Source: Psychrobacter sp. BI730
GTDB lineage: Bacteria > Pseudomonadota > Gammaproteobacteria > Pseudomonadales > Moraxellaceae
DNA length: 64,000 bases
Direction of reading: 5' to 3'
Assembly: GCF_013414195.1 (NCBI RefSeq)
Contig: NZ_JAATTV010000010.1
Location: 60,430 to 124,429 of the forward strand
Positions within the stretch are counted from its first letter, which is position 1; each line of letters begins with the position of its first letter. Below are positions 17,785 to 28,112 of this stretch, one piece after another. Under the pieces are notes generated by a model. It was not told the origin of the DNA and did no database searches. It was given only the letters and a program-made list of their open reading frames with translations. Made by a program: the position numbers and the translations under genes.

Positions 17785-18024
17785 CTATACGTTATGCTTA
17801 TCATCAACCTTGGTGGTTGAGCGCTCTTCAGTGTGTGCCGTCGCATCGTGGTCAAGAACCGCGTGTTTTTTGGCATGCTCTGTATTTTCATCTTTAACAG
17901 CTTCTTTAAAACCTTTGACAGCACCGCCCAAATCTTTACCAGCATTTCTGAGTTTTGAGGTGCCAAACACGACAACGACAACGACCAATAGTATCAGCCA
18001 ATGTGTAATAGAAAAACTACCCAT
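17785..18024 (-). CDS. tatA: Sec-independent translocase subunit TatA
   Basis: Small membrane protein that oligomerises to form the Tat translocation path. The 79-residue sequence shows the N-terminal helix [18 protein letters not shown], the [21 protein letters not shown] amphipathic helix and a charged tail, matching TatA in length and layout. The absence of the TatB-type GPEKLP hinge distinguishes it from the next gene. It is first of tatABC, with hisIE upstream on the same strand about 218 bases away, a gene grouping also seen in other proteobacteria. Confidence 0.95.
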   Translation of the reverse strand: MGSFSITHWLILLVVVVVVFGTSKLRNAGKDLGGAVKGFKEAVKDENTEHAKKHAVLDHDATAHTEERSTTKVDDKHNV

Positions 18025-18242
18025 AATGGTATCCTTGTGACTTGGTTTTGTGACCTAGTTTTGTGACTTGGTTTTCAGTCTTTATATGCCTGCTGTTAGT
18101 TTGCAAAAAGGTCTATCTAGCAAACAAAAAGCATCGACATATAATGCGAGATAAAACAGAGCTATATTATAACCTGCACTTATTACAAATAGGTGAAAGC
18201 AACAATAATCAAATAAAATAGACGTTTATTTTTTATTTAGGC

Positions 18243-19103
18243 TTATCTAGCGGCTTTTTCATCGATACCGGATAACCCAAAACGTCTGCCTAGCTCGTTT
18301 AACACGGCATCCGACTCTATATCAAACCATGCTAGCCCAACCAAGGTATGGAACCAGACATCGGCGACTTCATAGATCAGCTCATGACGAGCTTCATCAT
18401 AGCTTGCTTTGTCTGTACTCTCATCACAGTTAGCAAAATCTTTGGCAGCGATGATACTTTCTGTACTCTCTTCACCGACTTTTTCTAATATCTTATTTAA
18501 TCCTTTGGCATACAGACTAGCCACATAAGAGCTGTCGGCATCGGCTTTTTTACGCTCTGCTAATACGCTATCAAGCTGCTGCAAGACAGAGGCTTTATCG
18601 ACTTGCGCTTGAGCTGTATCAGATTGTGATTGAGACATATCAGTAGAGTCAGTATTTGCGCCAGTGTTTTCCGTTTCATAAGTTTCGCTAGTAGAGTCAT
18701 GAGAATGATAAATATCTGCAGGGTCTTTTAATACTTTATCGACAGTTTGCCATTCAGGCGTTTGACCTGATAAATCCAACCGCTGATAAAAGCAAGATTC
18801 ACGTCCCGTATGGCAAGCAATGCCGCCAGCCTGAGTGACACTAAGCACAATCACATCTGCATCACAGTCTAGACGAATATCATGCACGGTTTGCGTATGA
18901 CCTGATGACTCACCTTTATGCCACAGCTTGGCACGCGAGCGCGAAAAATAAACCGCTGTCTGTGTTTGTGCAGTGAGCTGTAATGCTTCTGCATTCATCC
19001 ACGCCATCATCAAAATACGACCTGTCTGATGATCTTGAGCAATTGCAGGAATCAAACCATCATCATTAAAAGTTACGGCAGTCAGCCAAGCAGGTAAAGT
19101 CAT
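18243..19103 (-). CDS. hisIE: Bifunctional phosphoribosyl-AMP cyclohydrolase / phosphoribosyl-ATP diphosphatase
   Basis: Catalyses steps 2 and 3 of histidine biosynthesis in the cytosol. The HisI domain occupies about residues 1-115, with [16 protein letters not shown] near 54-69 and the metal site CDAD at 80-83 plus C97 and C104 in [13 protein letters not shown]. The HisE domain occupies about 172-280 with KVGEES near 208-213 and [13 protein letters not shown] near 240-252. Between them is a linker of about 55 residues, rich in Ser/Thr/Asp/Gln and including [14 protein letters not shown]. This makes the protein 286 residues against about 200-210 for E. coli HisIE. Both active sites look intact. 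Confidence 0.95.
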   Translation of the reverse strand: MTLPAWLTAVTFNDDGLIPAIAQDHQTGRILMMAWMNAEALQLTAQTQTAVYFSRSRAKLWHKGESSGHTQTVHDIRLDCDADVIVLSVTQAGGIACHTGRESCFYQRLDLSGQTPEWQTVDKVLKDPADIYHSHDSTSETYETENTGANTDSTDMSQSQSDTAQAQVDKASVLQQLDSVLAERKKADADSSYVASLYAKGLNKILEKVGEESTESIIAAKDFANCDESTDKASYDEARHELIYEVADVWFHTLVGLAWFDIESDAVLNELGRRFGLSGIDEKAAR

Positions 19104-19298
19104 AATGTATTTGTCGTCTTATAGGTAGAAAGTGAAAAAGAGTGATAAGCAATTATACTACTTATGATTAAAGCGGGGAGATTATCTGAAATGCTCTGCA
19201 ATATGCTGACAGCTAGCAATATGATGTCAGCTAAATGCGCTATAGAGTGCAATTATGCTAAATCTAAATGAACAGCATACTATTGATAATAAGCGATT

Positions 19299-19766
19299 CT
19301 ACAGTCTAAATAAATGCGGATACAACGCTTCTTTAATCGTATTATCAAGCTTAGTCACTTTATTGAGGTTAAAGTCGTAACCTCTAAAATGCTGGCGCGC
19401 TTTTGCTACTATTTCGCCCGTGTGCATCCGCGTGACCTTTAGGATTATATTACCGCCATTATCATATATTGGCTCAACACCAACTTCAAATAACAGCTCT
19501 TCTCGTACGCGGATACGGCTTACAATATCTAGCTGCAATTTATCTATTATCAATCCTTGATGGTCTGCGTTAATTTCTTTGATACCTTTAGCATATAAAA
19601 ACCTTAGCCGTGCTTCGGACAATAGCGCTGTCAGAGATTCGACCGTCATATGCTGTCCTGCGTCGGCTTCCGTATGACGCACACGCATCACTGTCTCAAA
19701 AACAAACAAGTCGTCGTCGAATACTAACTCTTGTTTTGACACACTATCTCCTAGAGTGATGGCCAA
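19299..19766 (-). CDS. Thioesterase family protein (hotdog fold)
   Basis: A 155-residue protein resembling 4-hydroxybenzoyl-CoA thioesterase/YbgC-like hotdog enzymes. RVRHTEADAGQHMTVESLTALLSEARLRFL at about 28-57 matches the central helix region, with D35 or D38 candidates for the active-site acid. The usual GHVNN is replaced by GQHMT, so substrate and activity are uncertain. The C-terminus VKARQHFRGYDF-like stretch continues the sheet. It is probably transcribed alone, 195 bases upstream of hisIE on the same strand. An acyl-CoA thioesterase role is inferred from fold resemblance only. Confidence 0.7.
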   Translation of the reverse strand: MAITLGDSVSKQELVFDDDLFVFETVMRVRHTEADAGQHMTVESLTALLSEARLRFLYAKGIKEINADHQGLIIDKLQLDIVSRIRVREELLFEVGVEPIYDNGGNIILKVTRMHTGEIVAKARQHFRGYDFNLNKVTKLDNTIKEALYPHLFRL

Positions 19767-20177
19767 AGATTGTTCTACTTATCGCGCTATATGTTGGCAG
19801 CATTGTTATCGTTATAGCTATATATTACAGCCTAAATTTTTATAGTAAATAAGCGGGTTTTAATAGTGTTTATATAAAGATATAGCTCAGTCTCTACTTA
19901 AGCACAGCTTAGGCTGACATTCAATCTATTTGGATAAAAATCAGCCGTTTTATTGGTGCTTTTAGGAGAGCCGCTATCGCTTATTTGATGCTGGTGACTT
20001 GTCTTTATTGTCTACTAAAACCTCGCCAAAACTTTACTTGGCAAAACAAGGCACTATCTGCTAAAATAGCGCCTCCCACCTCGAGGCAAATAGAGGTTTA
20101 GTGGTTATTTATATAACGATTATTCAGTATGACTATTTGACGACCAGGTTCTAAAACAGAAAAAGAGGCAAATCATC
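19767..20177. other. Spacer upstream of rpmI
   Basis: A 411-base spacer between the divergent thioesterase gene and rpmI. The right part holds the rpmI promoter and a leader with a CCTC/GAGG hairpin near 20078-20096. infC, which often precedes rpmI in gammaproteobacteria, is absent. The left part shows nothing recognisable. Confidence 0.6.
20038..20067 (+). promoter_or_regulatory. Sigma-70 promoter of rpmI-rplT
   Basis: TTGGCA at 20038-20043 and TAAAAT at 20062-20067 are 18 bases apart. The predicted start near 20074 gives a leader of about 100 bases before the rpmI ATG. L20-mediated autoregulation is known in related operons, but I cannot show it here. Confidence 0.65.
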
Positions 20178-20375
20178 ATGAAAGTTAAGATGAAAACCAG
20201 AAGCGGCGCAGCTAAACGCTTCAAAAAAACAGCGAATGGCTTCAAGCGTAAGCAAGCATTCAAAAGCCATATTTTGACCAAGAAATCAGCTAAGCGTATT
20301 CGCCAATTGCGTGGTCTTAAGTTGGTGCACAAGTCTGACGAAGCAGCAGTTCGTCGTATGTGCCCATACATTTAA
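20178..20375 (+). CDS. rpmI: 50S ribosomal protein L35
   Basis: Small basic protein of the large ribosomal subunit. The 65-residue product has the signature [13 protein letters not shown] near the start, a Lys/Arg-rich body and the closing VRRMCPYI. The start MKVKMKT- is the variant seen in Moraxellaceae. It is followed 120 bases later by rplT on the same strand, the universal pairing. Confidence 0.97.
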   Translation: MKVKMKTRSGAAKRFKKTANGFKRKQAFKSHILTKKSAKRIRQLRGLKLVHKSDEAAVRRMCPYI

Positions 20376-20494
20376 TAGCCTACCGTCATCTATCTTTGAT
20401 TGAAAATATTTGACTTTGCAATCTGACAATGATGTTTGTTATTTAACGGCATCATCACTCGCTTAACAGTGATTAAAAAATCTTGGAGTAAATT

Positions 20495-20851
20495 ATGGCC
20501 CGTGTAAAACGTGGTGTACAGGCAAATCGCCGTCACAAAAAAATCTTAAAGCGCGCAAAAGGCTACTATGGTGCCCGTTCACGTGTTTACCGCGTAGCGG
20601 TACAGGCAGTGACCAAAGCTGGTCAATATGCTTATCGTGACCGTCGCAACAAGAAACGTACTTTCCGTCGTCTTTGGATCGCACGTATCAATGCTGGTGC
20701 ACGCTTAAACGGCTTAAGCTATAGCCGCTTCATCAATGGCATGAAAAAAGCAAACATCGCAATCGATCGTCGCGTTCTAGCAGACATCGCTATGCATGAT
20801 GCAGCGACTTTCACAGCATTGGTCGAAAAAGCAAAAGCGGAATTGGCCTAA
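20495..20851 (+). CDS. rplT: 50S ribosomal protein L20
   Basis: RNA-binding protein needed early in 50S assembly. In relatives it also represses its own operon. The 118-residue sequence starts [19 protein letters not shown], with the family blocks [13 protein letters not shown] and [27 protein letters not shown] upstream supports the ATG. A strong terminator 100 bases downstream separates it from pheS. Confidence 0.98.
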   Translation: MARVKRGVQANRRHKKILKRAKGYYGARSRVYRVAVQAVTKAGQYAYRDRRNKKRTFRRLWIARINAGARLNGLSYSRFINGMKKANIAIDRRVLADIAMHDAATFTALVEKAKAELA

Positions 20852-20950
20852 ATATTAACCGTCCTTTAGGTATGATGCTTTTAAATAATTATTTATAAGC
20901 AATTGTCTAAATGGATAGGACTAATATTGATTAATAGTATGATATTAATA

Positions 20951-20979
20951 AAAGCTACCGCTGGTCGGTGGCTTTTTTT
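20951..20979 (+). terminator. Rho-independent terminator after rplT
   Basis: AAAGCTACCG pairs with CGGTGGCTTT around a 5-base loop and is followed by a run of T. It ends the rpmI-rplT transcript. No Phe-rich leader peptide precedes it, so a pheM-type attenuator is unlikely. Confidence 0.8.
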
Positions 20980-21102
20980 ATATTAAATTATTTTAAGTGT
21001 GCTCTATATTGAACTTTGTTGAGTGAAATACGCTTATCATCGTCTAAATATTCAAGCCATTCTTATAACCAGCCTTTATATTAATCTTTTATATAAACAT
21101 AA

Positions 21103-22233
<1,131 letters not shown>

Positions 22234-22250
22234 AGTTTTCCTTATACCTA

Positions 22251-22358
22251 TATAGTCAGTTCAAGATAATTTAGATCCAAGGAAGGCGAGTGAAAGTGCT
22301 ACAAATCGTAGACTGAGCGAGCCTGACGCTGTATCTGATTTATATAGGATTGACTATA
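22251..22358. repeat. 108-bp foldback element between pheS and pheT
   Basis: The element is bounded by TATAGTCA (22251-22258) and its exact inverse TGACTATA (22351-22358). Inner arms also pair imperfectly (for example AATTTAGATCC against the inverse of TGTATCTGATT), so the whole unit folds back on itself. It contains no coding frame. It looks like a REP- or MITE-type dispersed repeat sitting inside an operon. Only one copy is in this window. Confidence 0.6.
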
Positions 22359-22421
22359 GCAAGTGAATTCGCCAAGCTTTACTCCAACATCTTTATTATA
22401 AAATTCTGATCCGAGATATTT

Positions 22422-24821
22422 ATGAAAATTAGCGAACAGTGGCTACGTCAGTGGGTAAACCCTACAAATACTAGCGAACAGTTAGCCGAACAGTTGACTA
22501 TGGCAGGTCTTGAGATTGATGATCGCTATGCGGTTGCCCGTGCTTTTAGCGGTGTGGTTGTCGGTGAAGTCATCAGCGTTGAGCAGCATCCTGATGCAGA
22601 TAAATTACATGTCACTCAAGTAAATATCGGTGATGCTGAGCCGCTACAAATTGTCTGCGGCGCGCCTAATGTGACCGTCGGTATGAAAGCACCGGTTGCT
22701 ACCGTTGGTGCGGTATTGCCAAGCGATGATAAGAAAGGGTTTAAAATCAAAAAGAGTAAGCTACGCGGTGTGGCCTCAAACGGCATGCTATGCGGTGCTT
22801 CTGAAATTGATTTAGTCGATGATATAGATGGCTTGCTTGAGCTGCCTGAAGATGCACCAGTTGGTACGGATATCCGTGAATATCTAGGTCTAGATAATCA
22901 AATATTGGATATCTCTATCACCCCAAACCGTGGTGATTGCTTTAGCGTACGTGGTATCGCTCGCGAAATATCAGTCATCAACGATTTACCTGTACAAATG
23001 CCAGAAATCTCGGCCAATACTGCTGGCACTGCTGCAACGCCAGCCGTGACAGTCGATGCAAAGGAAGCGTGCCCTCGCTATCTGTTGCAATCGATTCGTA
23101 ATATTGATCGTAGCATTGATACTCCGAAATGGATGCAAGATGCGCTGGTACAATCAGGACTACGTTCACATAACTTCTTGGTCGATGTGACCAACTATGT
23201 ATTGATGGAATTGGGTCAACCGTTACATGCGTTTGACGCAGACACGATCGAAGGTGATATCGTTGTACGTTTGGCACAGCCTGATGAAACCATTACTTTG
23301 CTAAATGAGCAAACTGTTACCTTGACGGGTGACGAGCTTGTGATTGCTGATGACAAAGGTGCCTTGGCACTGGCTGGCATTATGGGTGGTCAGCGTAGCA
23401 GTGTCACCGATAGCACTACCAATATCGTTGTAGAAAGTGCTTTCTTTAATCAGTTAGCTATCGCTGCGCGCGCACGTCGTTTTGGGCTACATACGGACGC
23501 ATCTCAGCGTTTTGAGCGTGGCGTCGACTTTGAATTGCCAGCATTAGCGTTGGCACGAGCTTGTGATTTAATCACCAGTATTACTGGCGGGGAAGCAGGA
23601 CAAATAGTCACGGCCGAAAATCTTGAGCATTTGCCAGCACGCGCACCGATTACATTGCCAATCGCGAAAGTTAGCGATGTCATTGGGATTGATATTGAGC
23701 CATCTGAGATGGTACGTATCTTGACCCAACTGGGTTTTGACGTAGAGCAGCAAAGCGATTCACTGATTTGTAAGCCGCCATCTTACCGTTTTGATATGAG
23801 TATCCGCGAGGATTTAATCGAAGAGATTGCTCGTATCTATGGCTATGACAATATTCCAAGCGTCCTGCCACATTTGCAAGTCAGCATGGATTATGATGAT
23901 ACTGCAGATTTAACCCATGAAATGAAGCTATCATTAGTCGACAACGGCTATATGGAAGCGATTAGCTTTAGCTTTAGTGATGCAAAACTAGAAGCATTGC
24001 TTGACGACGAAGCACTGGGTGAGGTGTTGGCACTGGCAAACCCTATCTCTAGTGATTTGGCCGTTATGCGTCGTACCTTGCTATCGAGTCTACTGCCTTG
24101 CGTACAATATAATTTAAATCGCCAGCAGCCACGCGTACGTTTCTTTGAGACGGGTCTTAGCTTTGTTGGACAAAGTATCAGGGACTTAGTACAAACGCCA
24201 AGTATTGCTTTAGTTGCAGTTGGTGATATATGGAGCGAACAAGCTTATCAAAACCGCGCCTTAGATTTTTATGACCTAAAGCATGATATTGAGCAGTTAT
24301 TACCAGCACAAATCGATAGCGCACGTATCCGCTACGAGCGTAGTACGCTAAGCTTCCTGCATCCAGGACAAAGCGCTGAGTTATATATCGATGATGTATA
24401 TGTTGGTTGGTTGGGTCAGTTGCATCCAAATACTGCTAAGCAATTAGATCTGCCAACTACCTGGGTCGCTCAATTGTCACTGGCACCGCTATTGACGATT
24501 GCACGTGAGCAGCATGCTATCACGACACCAAGCAAGTTCCCGCAAGTACGCCGCGATATTGCTATCTTGGTAGACAGTGACATCAGTTTGCAGACACTAG
24601 AGACAACGGTGCGAACTGCGGCAGGTAATTTGTTGACTGATCTTTGGTTATTTGATGTCTATCAAGGTGACAAAGTACCAGAAGGTCAGCGCTCACTAGC
24701 GTTTGCACTAATATGGCAAGACAGTACGCAAACGTTGTCTGACGAAGCCGTCAAGACTGCCACAGATAAAGTGGTACAAGCGCTAACTGACCAGCATTCA
24801 GTACAGCTGCGCGACAGCTAA
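22422..24821 (+). CDS. pheT: Phenylalanine--tRNA ligase beta subunit
   Basis: Large subunit of PheRS carrying the tRNA-binding and editing domains. The 799-residue protein is close to the E. coli length (795). Visible domains: the N-terminal KISEQWLRQWVNP start, a tRNA-binding OB fold at about 40-150 (VISVEQHPDADKLHVTQV), B3/4 editing domain blocks LLQSIRN... and LVDVTNYVLMELGQPLHAFD near 245-270, the B5 domain and IARIYGYDNIP, and the C-terminal anticodon-binding domain with FPQVRRDIAILVD. It lies downstream of pheS with a 188-base gap. Confidence 0.98.
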   Translation: MKISEQWLRQWVNPTNTSEQLAEQLTMAGLEIDDRYAVARAFSGVVVGEVISVEQHPDADKLHVTQVNIGDAEPLQIVCGAPNVTVGMKAPVATVGAVLPSDDKKGFKIKKSKLRGVASNGMLCGASEIDLVDDIDGLLELPEDAPVGTDIREYLGLDNQILDISITPNRGDCFSVRGIAREISVINDLPVQMPEISANTAGTAATPAVTVDAKEACPRYLLQSIRNIDRSIDTPKWMQDALVQSGLRSHNFLVDVTNYVLMELGQPLHAFDADTIEGDIVVRLAQPDETITLLNEQTVTLTGDELVIADDKGALALAGIMGGQRSSVTDSTTNIVVESAFFNQLAIAARARRFGLHTDASQRFERGVDFELPALALARACDLITSITGGEAGQIVTAENLEHLPARAPITLPIAKVSDVIGIDIEPSEMVRILTQLGFDVEQQSDSLICKPPSYRFDMSIREDLIEEIARIYGYDNIPSVLPHLQVSMDYDDTADLTHEMKLSLVDNGYMEAISFSFSDAKLEALLDDEALGEVLALANPISSDLAVMRRTLLSSLLPCVQYNLNRQQPRVRFFETGLSFVGQSIRDLVQTPSIALVAVGDIWSEQAYQNRALDFYDLKHDIEQLLPAQIDSARIRYERSTLSFLHPGQSAELYIDDVYVGWLGQLHPNTAKQLDLPTTWVAQLSLAPLLTIAREQHAITTPSKFPQVRRDIAILVDSDISLQTLETTVRTAAGNLLTDLWLFDVYQGDKVPEGQRSLAFALIWQDSTQTLSDEAVKTATDKVVQALTDQHSVQLRDS

Positions 24822-24842
24822 CATTTAGTAAGTATTATCCCC

Positions 24843-24882
24843 AATGCTCTGTAGTCTTTTTACCATGAGGCTACGGAGCATT
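24843..24882 (+). other. Hairpin between pheT and ihfA
   Basis: AATGCTCTGTAG (24843-24854) pairs with CTACGGAGCATT (24871-24882), a 12-bp stem with one wobble pair. No clear U-tract follows. It could be a weak terminator or processing site after pheT. A TATAAT at 24962-24967 downstream may be the -10 of an ihfA promoter. Confidence 0.45.
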
Positions 24883-25036
24883 GCTATTCATAGCATAAGT
24901 TAAGTGGTTATTAATAAAGGATTTTAATAAAGACTTTGTTAAAAAATGGTCAAAAAACCTTTATAATAGCTAGCCTTAACCCTCATACCGCTAAACCATG
25001 ATATTCGACATCACGACATAGCATAGGAGTCGTACT

Positions 25037-25336
25037 GTGAGCACCTTAACCAAATCTGACATGATTGAGCACTTGATGAGTCACCTAAACCTAACACGCC
25101 AAGAAGGTCGCTGTCTGGTGGAGAACTTTTTTGATGAGCTGTCAGAGAGTTTGATTGATGGCAAAGAGGTCAAGCTTTCAGGCTTTGGCAACTTTGAGCT
25201 TAAAGATAAAAACAGCCGTCCAGGCCGTAACCCGAAAACAGGGGAGCCTGTTGCAGTATCCGCGCGCCGTGTGGTTACTTTTAAAACAGGGCAGAAATTT
25301 CGCCAGAAGGTTGACGAGCGTTTGTTTGATAGCTAA
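25037..25336 (+). CDS. ihfA: Integration host factor alpha subunit
   Basis: DNA-bending nucleoid protein that works as a heterodimer with IhfB. It takes part in transcription, recombination and sigma-54 activation. The 99-residue protein begins at a GTG (25037) with TAGGAGTCGTACT upstream. It shows [13 protein letters not shown] and the DNA-clasping arm [22 protein letters not shown]. Its place after pheT is the standard gammaproteobacterial order. IHF could assist the predicted sigma-54 promoter of urtA. Confidence 0.97.
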   Translation: MSTLTKSDMIEHLMSHLNLTRQEGRCLVENFFDELSESLIDGKEVKLSGFGNFELKDKNSRPGRNPKTGEPVAVSARRVVTFKTGQKFRQKVDERLFDS

Positions 25337-25520
25337 TACTTAGTTTGGCACCGCTCTGAACGATAGTGTGTCTGTTTTATCGTGAGTTTATAAGAATGCT
25401 AGTGCGTATTTGCACTTAGTTATTTTTGCGTACATCTATGTATTTCGATATTGGAGCACGCATCGCATATTAGGGTTATCTATAAAGTAGAAACCTACTA
25501 AAATCATAAATGATAGACAT

Positions 25521-25550
25521 AAAAAAAGAGAGCATAGGCTCTCTTTTTTT
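25521..25550. terminator. Bidirectional terminator between ihfA and the lipoprotein gene
   Basis: AGAGAGC and GCTCTCT form the stem, flanked by seven A on the left and a T-run on the right. It can serve both convergent genes. Confidence 0.85.
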
Positions 25551-25582
25551 TACTACAGTTTATCTATTGTATGAACAATAAA

Positions 25583-25939
25583 TTACTGAGCTTCTTCAAC
25601 TACTACTTCGTCAGAAGCTTCAACAGCAGCAGTATCAGTTTCGCTAGCTACGTCTACGCTAGTGGTATCGCCGTCTACAGGAACTTCAGCGTCCATTTCG
25701 TCAGTAGCAGTTGCAGCTTGTGCATCAGCGATGTCAGCTTCAGCGCCAGCAACAGCAGCGTCAGCATCAGCAGTCATTTCGCCTTCAGCAGCAGCTTCGT
25801 TTAGCTCTTCAGAAGCGTCTTGCACTTCTTCTTGCGCGTCAGATAAATCTTCAGCAGCGTTTTCTTTGCTGCTATCACAGGCAGTAAGGCCCATAGTTGC
25901 AGTCATGATACCAGCTAGAGCAAGTAATTTAAGTTTCAT
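25583..25939 (-). CDS. Small acidic lipoprotein, function unknown
   Basis: A 118-residue predicted lipoprotein. The signal sequence MKLKLLALAGIMTATMG leads to the lipobox LTAC, with lipidation at about C21. The mature part is almost entirely Ala, Glu, Asp, Thr and Val, strongly acidic and of low complexity (SDAQEEVQDASEELNEAAAE, then TDTAAVEASDEVVVEE). No family is recognised. ACCATATG with CGGAGAAAACC supports the start. An outer-membrane or periplasmic acidic coat or spacer role is possible but unproven. The composition resembles the membrane protein at 51709, without clear sequence homology. Confidence 0.75.
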   Translation of the reverse strand: MKLKLLALAGIMTATMGLTACDSSKENAAEDLSDAQEEVQDASEELNEAAAEGEMTADADAAVAGAEADIADAQAATATDEMDAEVPVDGDTTSVDVASETDTAAVEASDEVVVEEAQ

Positions 25940-26483
25940 ATGGTTTTCTCCGGAAAAATGAAATGAGCAGTAGCAGCAACAAAGGTCGAAATCCGAGATT
26001 TCTCAGAATTCAACTAGTCTTAGTCGCAGCTACTCAGCTTCCACGCATTCTATAGGTTTTCTAAGTAAATAGAAATAGCCTGTACAATTAAGTAACAATA
26101 AAATTTAAAATAATATTTTACTTTCTCTATCCGATATACTTTTTAATACAAGAGGCTAGATTAATCGACGTATAATCAATGACATCAGAGGGATTAAGAC
26201 CTCTTTTGGTTCTCATTTTTTGTCTCGAATTTTCGATATTAGCCCCGTTTTTATGGGTAAGAATTGAATTAAATAGTCCGATTATGGTCCTATATTACAT
26301 AAATCCTAGTTAAGTTAGCAATTTTATAGGTTTCTACTTGCTTTTAGGATAGTAGACTAGGTCATAGCGTAAATTAACTGGCCAAATAATATATAACATA
26401 ATTAATGATTAATAGAAGTAGTGGCTAATAGAGATAGTGGTTAATAGAAATAATGAATCAATCTATATTTGAGGAATAGAATT
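25940..26483. other. Divergent spacer, lipoprotein gene / zinc peptidase gene
   Basis: A 544-base AT-rich region between divergent genes. It includes a small GAAATC-CGA-GATTTC hairpin near 25989-26003 in the leader of the lipoprotein gene. Otherwise I see no RNA gene, coding frame or clear promoter. Confidence 0.4.
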
Positions 26484-27371
26484 ATGAAATGGCAAGGTAG
26501 ACGAGGCAGCTCGAATGTGCGTTCTAGCACAGGTGGCGGTAAGATGATCGGCGGTGGTATTGGCGGTATTATCATCGCAGGTATTTTATGGTTGGTATTT
26601 GGGGTAAACCCAATGACCGCATTACAGACAGGACAAGCGGTCACAGGCGGTGGTAGTGAGTCATCTACCGAGCTTGCAACCAGCACAGACCGAGACACGC
26701 AGTTTGTGAAAGTTGTACTAGCAGATACAGAAGAAGTCTGGCATCAAATCTTTAACGAAGCTGGTAGCACTTATCAAGAACCGTCATTGATTTTGTTTAA
26801 TGGTCAGGTTAGCTCTGCATGTGGTAGTGCTAGCTCTGCAACAGGTCCATTTTATTGTCCAGGGGATCAGACTGTTTATTTGGATACGTCATTCTTCGTA
26901 GAGATGCGTCAGAATCTTGGTATTTCAGGCGATCAGCAAGGCTCTGGTGGTGAAGAGAACCAAGGTAAGGCTGGCGATTTCGCACAGGCCTATGTGATAG
27001 CGCATGAGGTAGGTCATCATGTTCAGACGCTATTGGGCATTAGCCAACAGGTCAATGAAGCTCGTCAGCAAGTGACCCAAGCACAGTCCAATAAGCTATC
27101 AGTATTGCAAGAGTTGCAAGCGGATTGTTTTGCTGGTGTATGGGCACAGCGCAATCAAGAGCGTGTACAGTTTTTAGAGGCTGGTGATATTGACGAAGCG
27201 GTGAATGCAGCTAGTCAAATCGGTGATGATCGTCTGGCAAAAGCGAGTGGTGGTGCAGTAGTGCCTGATAACTTTACTCATGGTACCAGTCAACAACGTG
27301 TCGAATGGTTCACCCGTGGTCTAGAAAGCGGTAATGTACAATCTTGCGATACGTTCAGCGGTGCACTTTAA
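26484..27371 (+). CDS. Neutral zinc metallopeptidase (YpfJ family)
   Basis: A 295-residue membrane-anchored protein of the YpfJ/KPN_02809 putative neutral zinc metallopeptidase family. The frame is open from a TTG at 26469, but GAGGAATAGAATT precedes the ATG at 26484, giving MKWQGRRGSSNVR, the family-typical start. A Gly/Ile-rich membrane helix lies at about 25-42. The zinc motif HEVGHH (HExxH) is in VIAHEVGHHVQTLLG, and QADCFAGVWA downstream probably supplies the third ligand. The physiological substrate is unknown. It is transcribed alone with its own terminator. Confidence 0.9.
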   Translation: MKWQGRRGSSNVRSSTGGGKMIGGGIGGIIIAGILWLVFGVNPMTALQTGQAVTGGGSESSTELATSTDRDTQFVKVVLADTEEVWHQIFNEAGSTYQEPSLILFNGQVSSACGSASSATGPFYCPGDQTVYLDTSFFVEMRQNLGISGDQQGSGGEENQGKAGDFAQAYVIAHEVGHHVQTLLGISQQVNEARQQVTQAQSNKLSVLQELQADCFAGVWAQRNQERVQFLEAGDIDEAVNAASQIGDDRLAKASGGAVVPDNFTHGTSQQRVEWFTRGLESGNVQSCDTFSGAL

Positions 27372-27483
27372 TGGCCATAGATATTAATAATCGTGTATTT
27401 GACTAACGATGTTTTTTAATACTGATGTTTTTGATTACGAGTCTAGCGCATGGACTTATAATCAAAATTAAGACATAAAAAAT

Positions 27484-27507
27484 CCTGCAACGAATTGCAG
27501 GCTTTTT
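27484..27507 (+). terminator. Terminator after the zinc peptidase gene
   Basis: CCTGCAA-CGAA-TTGCAGG forms a perfect 7-bp stem followed by CTTTTT. Confidence 0.85.
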
Positions 27508-27565
27508 ATCATCTTTTATCTGATATCACTCAATCAATTATTAAATAATATCAGCGTAGAAAGAT

Positions 27566-27793
27566 TTAGTTGTTGTCAAGAACATAACCACCAGCACCGC
27601 CAATCGCTGCACCAGCCAATGCGCCACGAGCGATATCTTTGCTGTCGCCTTTGCTTCTAATAAGAGCACCAGCTGCTGCGCCAGCAGTAGCACCTTTAGC
27701 TGTGTTGCTCATACCGCTATAAGAGTTACAACCAGTCATGATTAATGCCGAGCTAGTAATTGCAGTCATTGCGATCGTTTTAGCAAATTTCAT
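27566..27793 (-). CDS. Glycine-zipper lipoprotein (OsmB-like)
   Basis: A 75-residue predicted lipoprotein. The frame opens at 27838, but AGGTGATAAT just upstream favours the ATG at 27793 (MKFAKTIAMTAITSSALIMTG), which gives a clean signal peptide and the lipobox MTGC. The mature part has a glycine zipper (GATAGAAAGALI and GALAGAAIGGAGGYVL), as in OsmB, SlyB and related outer-membrane lipoproteins. Such repeats pack membrane-inserted helices. The function is not predictable beyond an envelope role, perhaps stress-linked. It is transcribed alone and convergent with the zinc peptidase gene. Confidence 0.82.
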   Translation of the reverse strand: MKFAKTIAMTAITSSALIMTGCNSYSGMSNTAKGATAGAAAGALIRSKGDSKDIARGALAGAAIGGAGGYVLDNN

Positions 27794-28040
27794 ATTATCA
27801 CCTATTAAGTCATCAAGTTTAAAATACAATACCTTCAAAATACTGTGTCCATGATATTTTCAAGTATATTCCTACTGTCTGTCATAATAGTCGGTCACTA
27901 ATAATATAGTCGTAGTAAAAACGCTAAACTTTGCAAACGAGATGTAAGCGATGTTGCCGTACTGTATCATCACCAATAGCTGTAAACGACAGAAGGAATT
28001 ACGTTTTAATGGGTTTAACTATTAATATTTTGATGCTGTC

Positions 28041-28068
28041 ATAAAAAAGACTACCTATAGGTAGTCTT
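28041..28068 (-). terminator. Terminator of rho
   Basis: AAGACTACC-TATA-GGTAGTCTT is a perfect 9-bp stem and is followed by TTTTTT on the minus strand. It lies in the 319-base spacer downstream of rho, which otherwise shows nothing recognisable. Confidence 0.85.
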
Positions 28069-28112
28069 AATTTCAAATCAAAGCTGAATATGACTAGCAA
28101 ACTAACTAAAAA

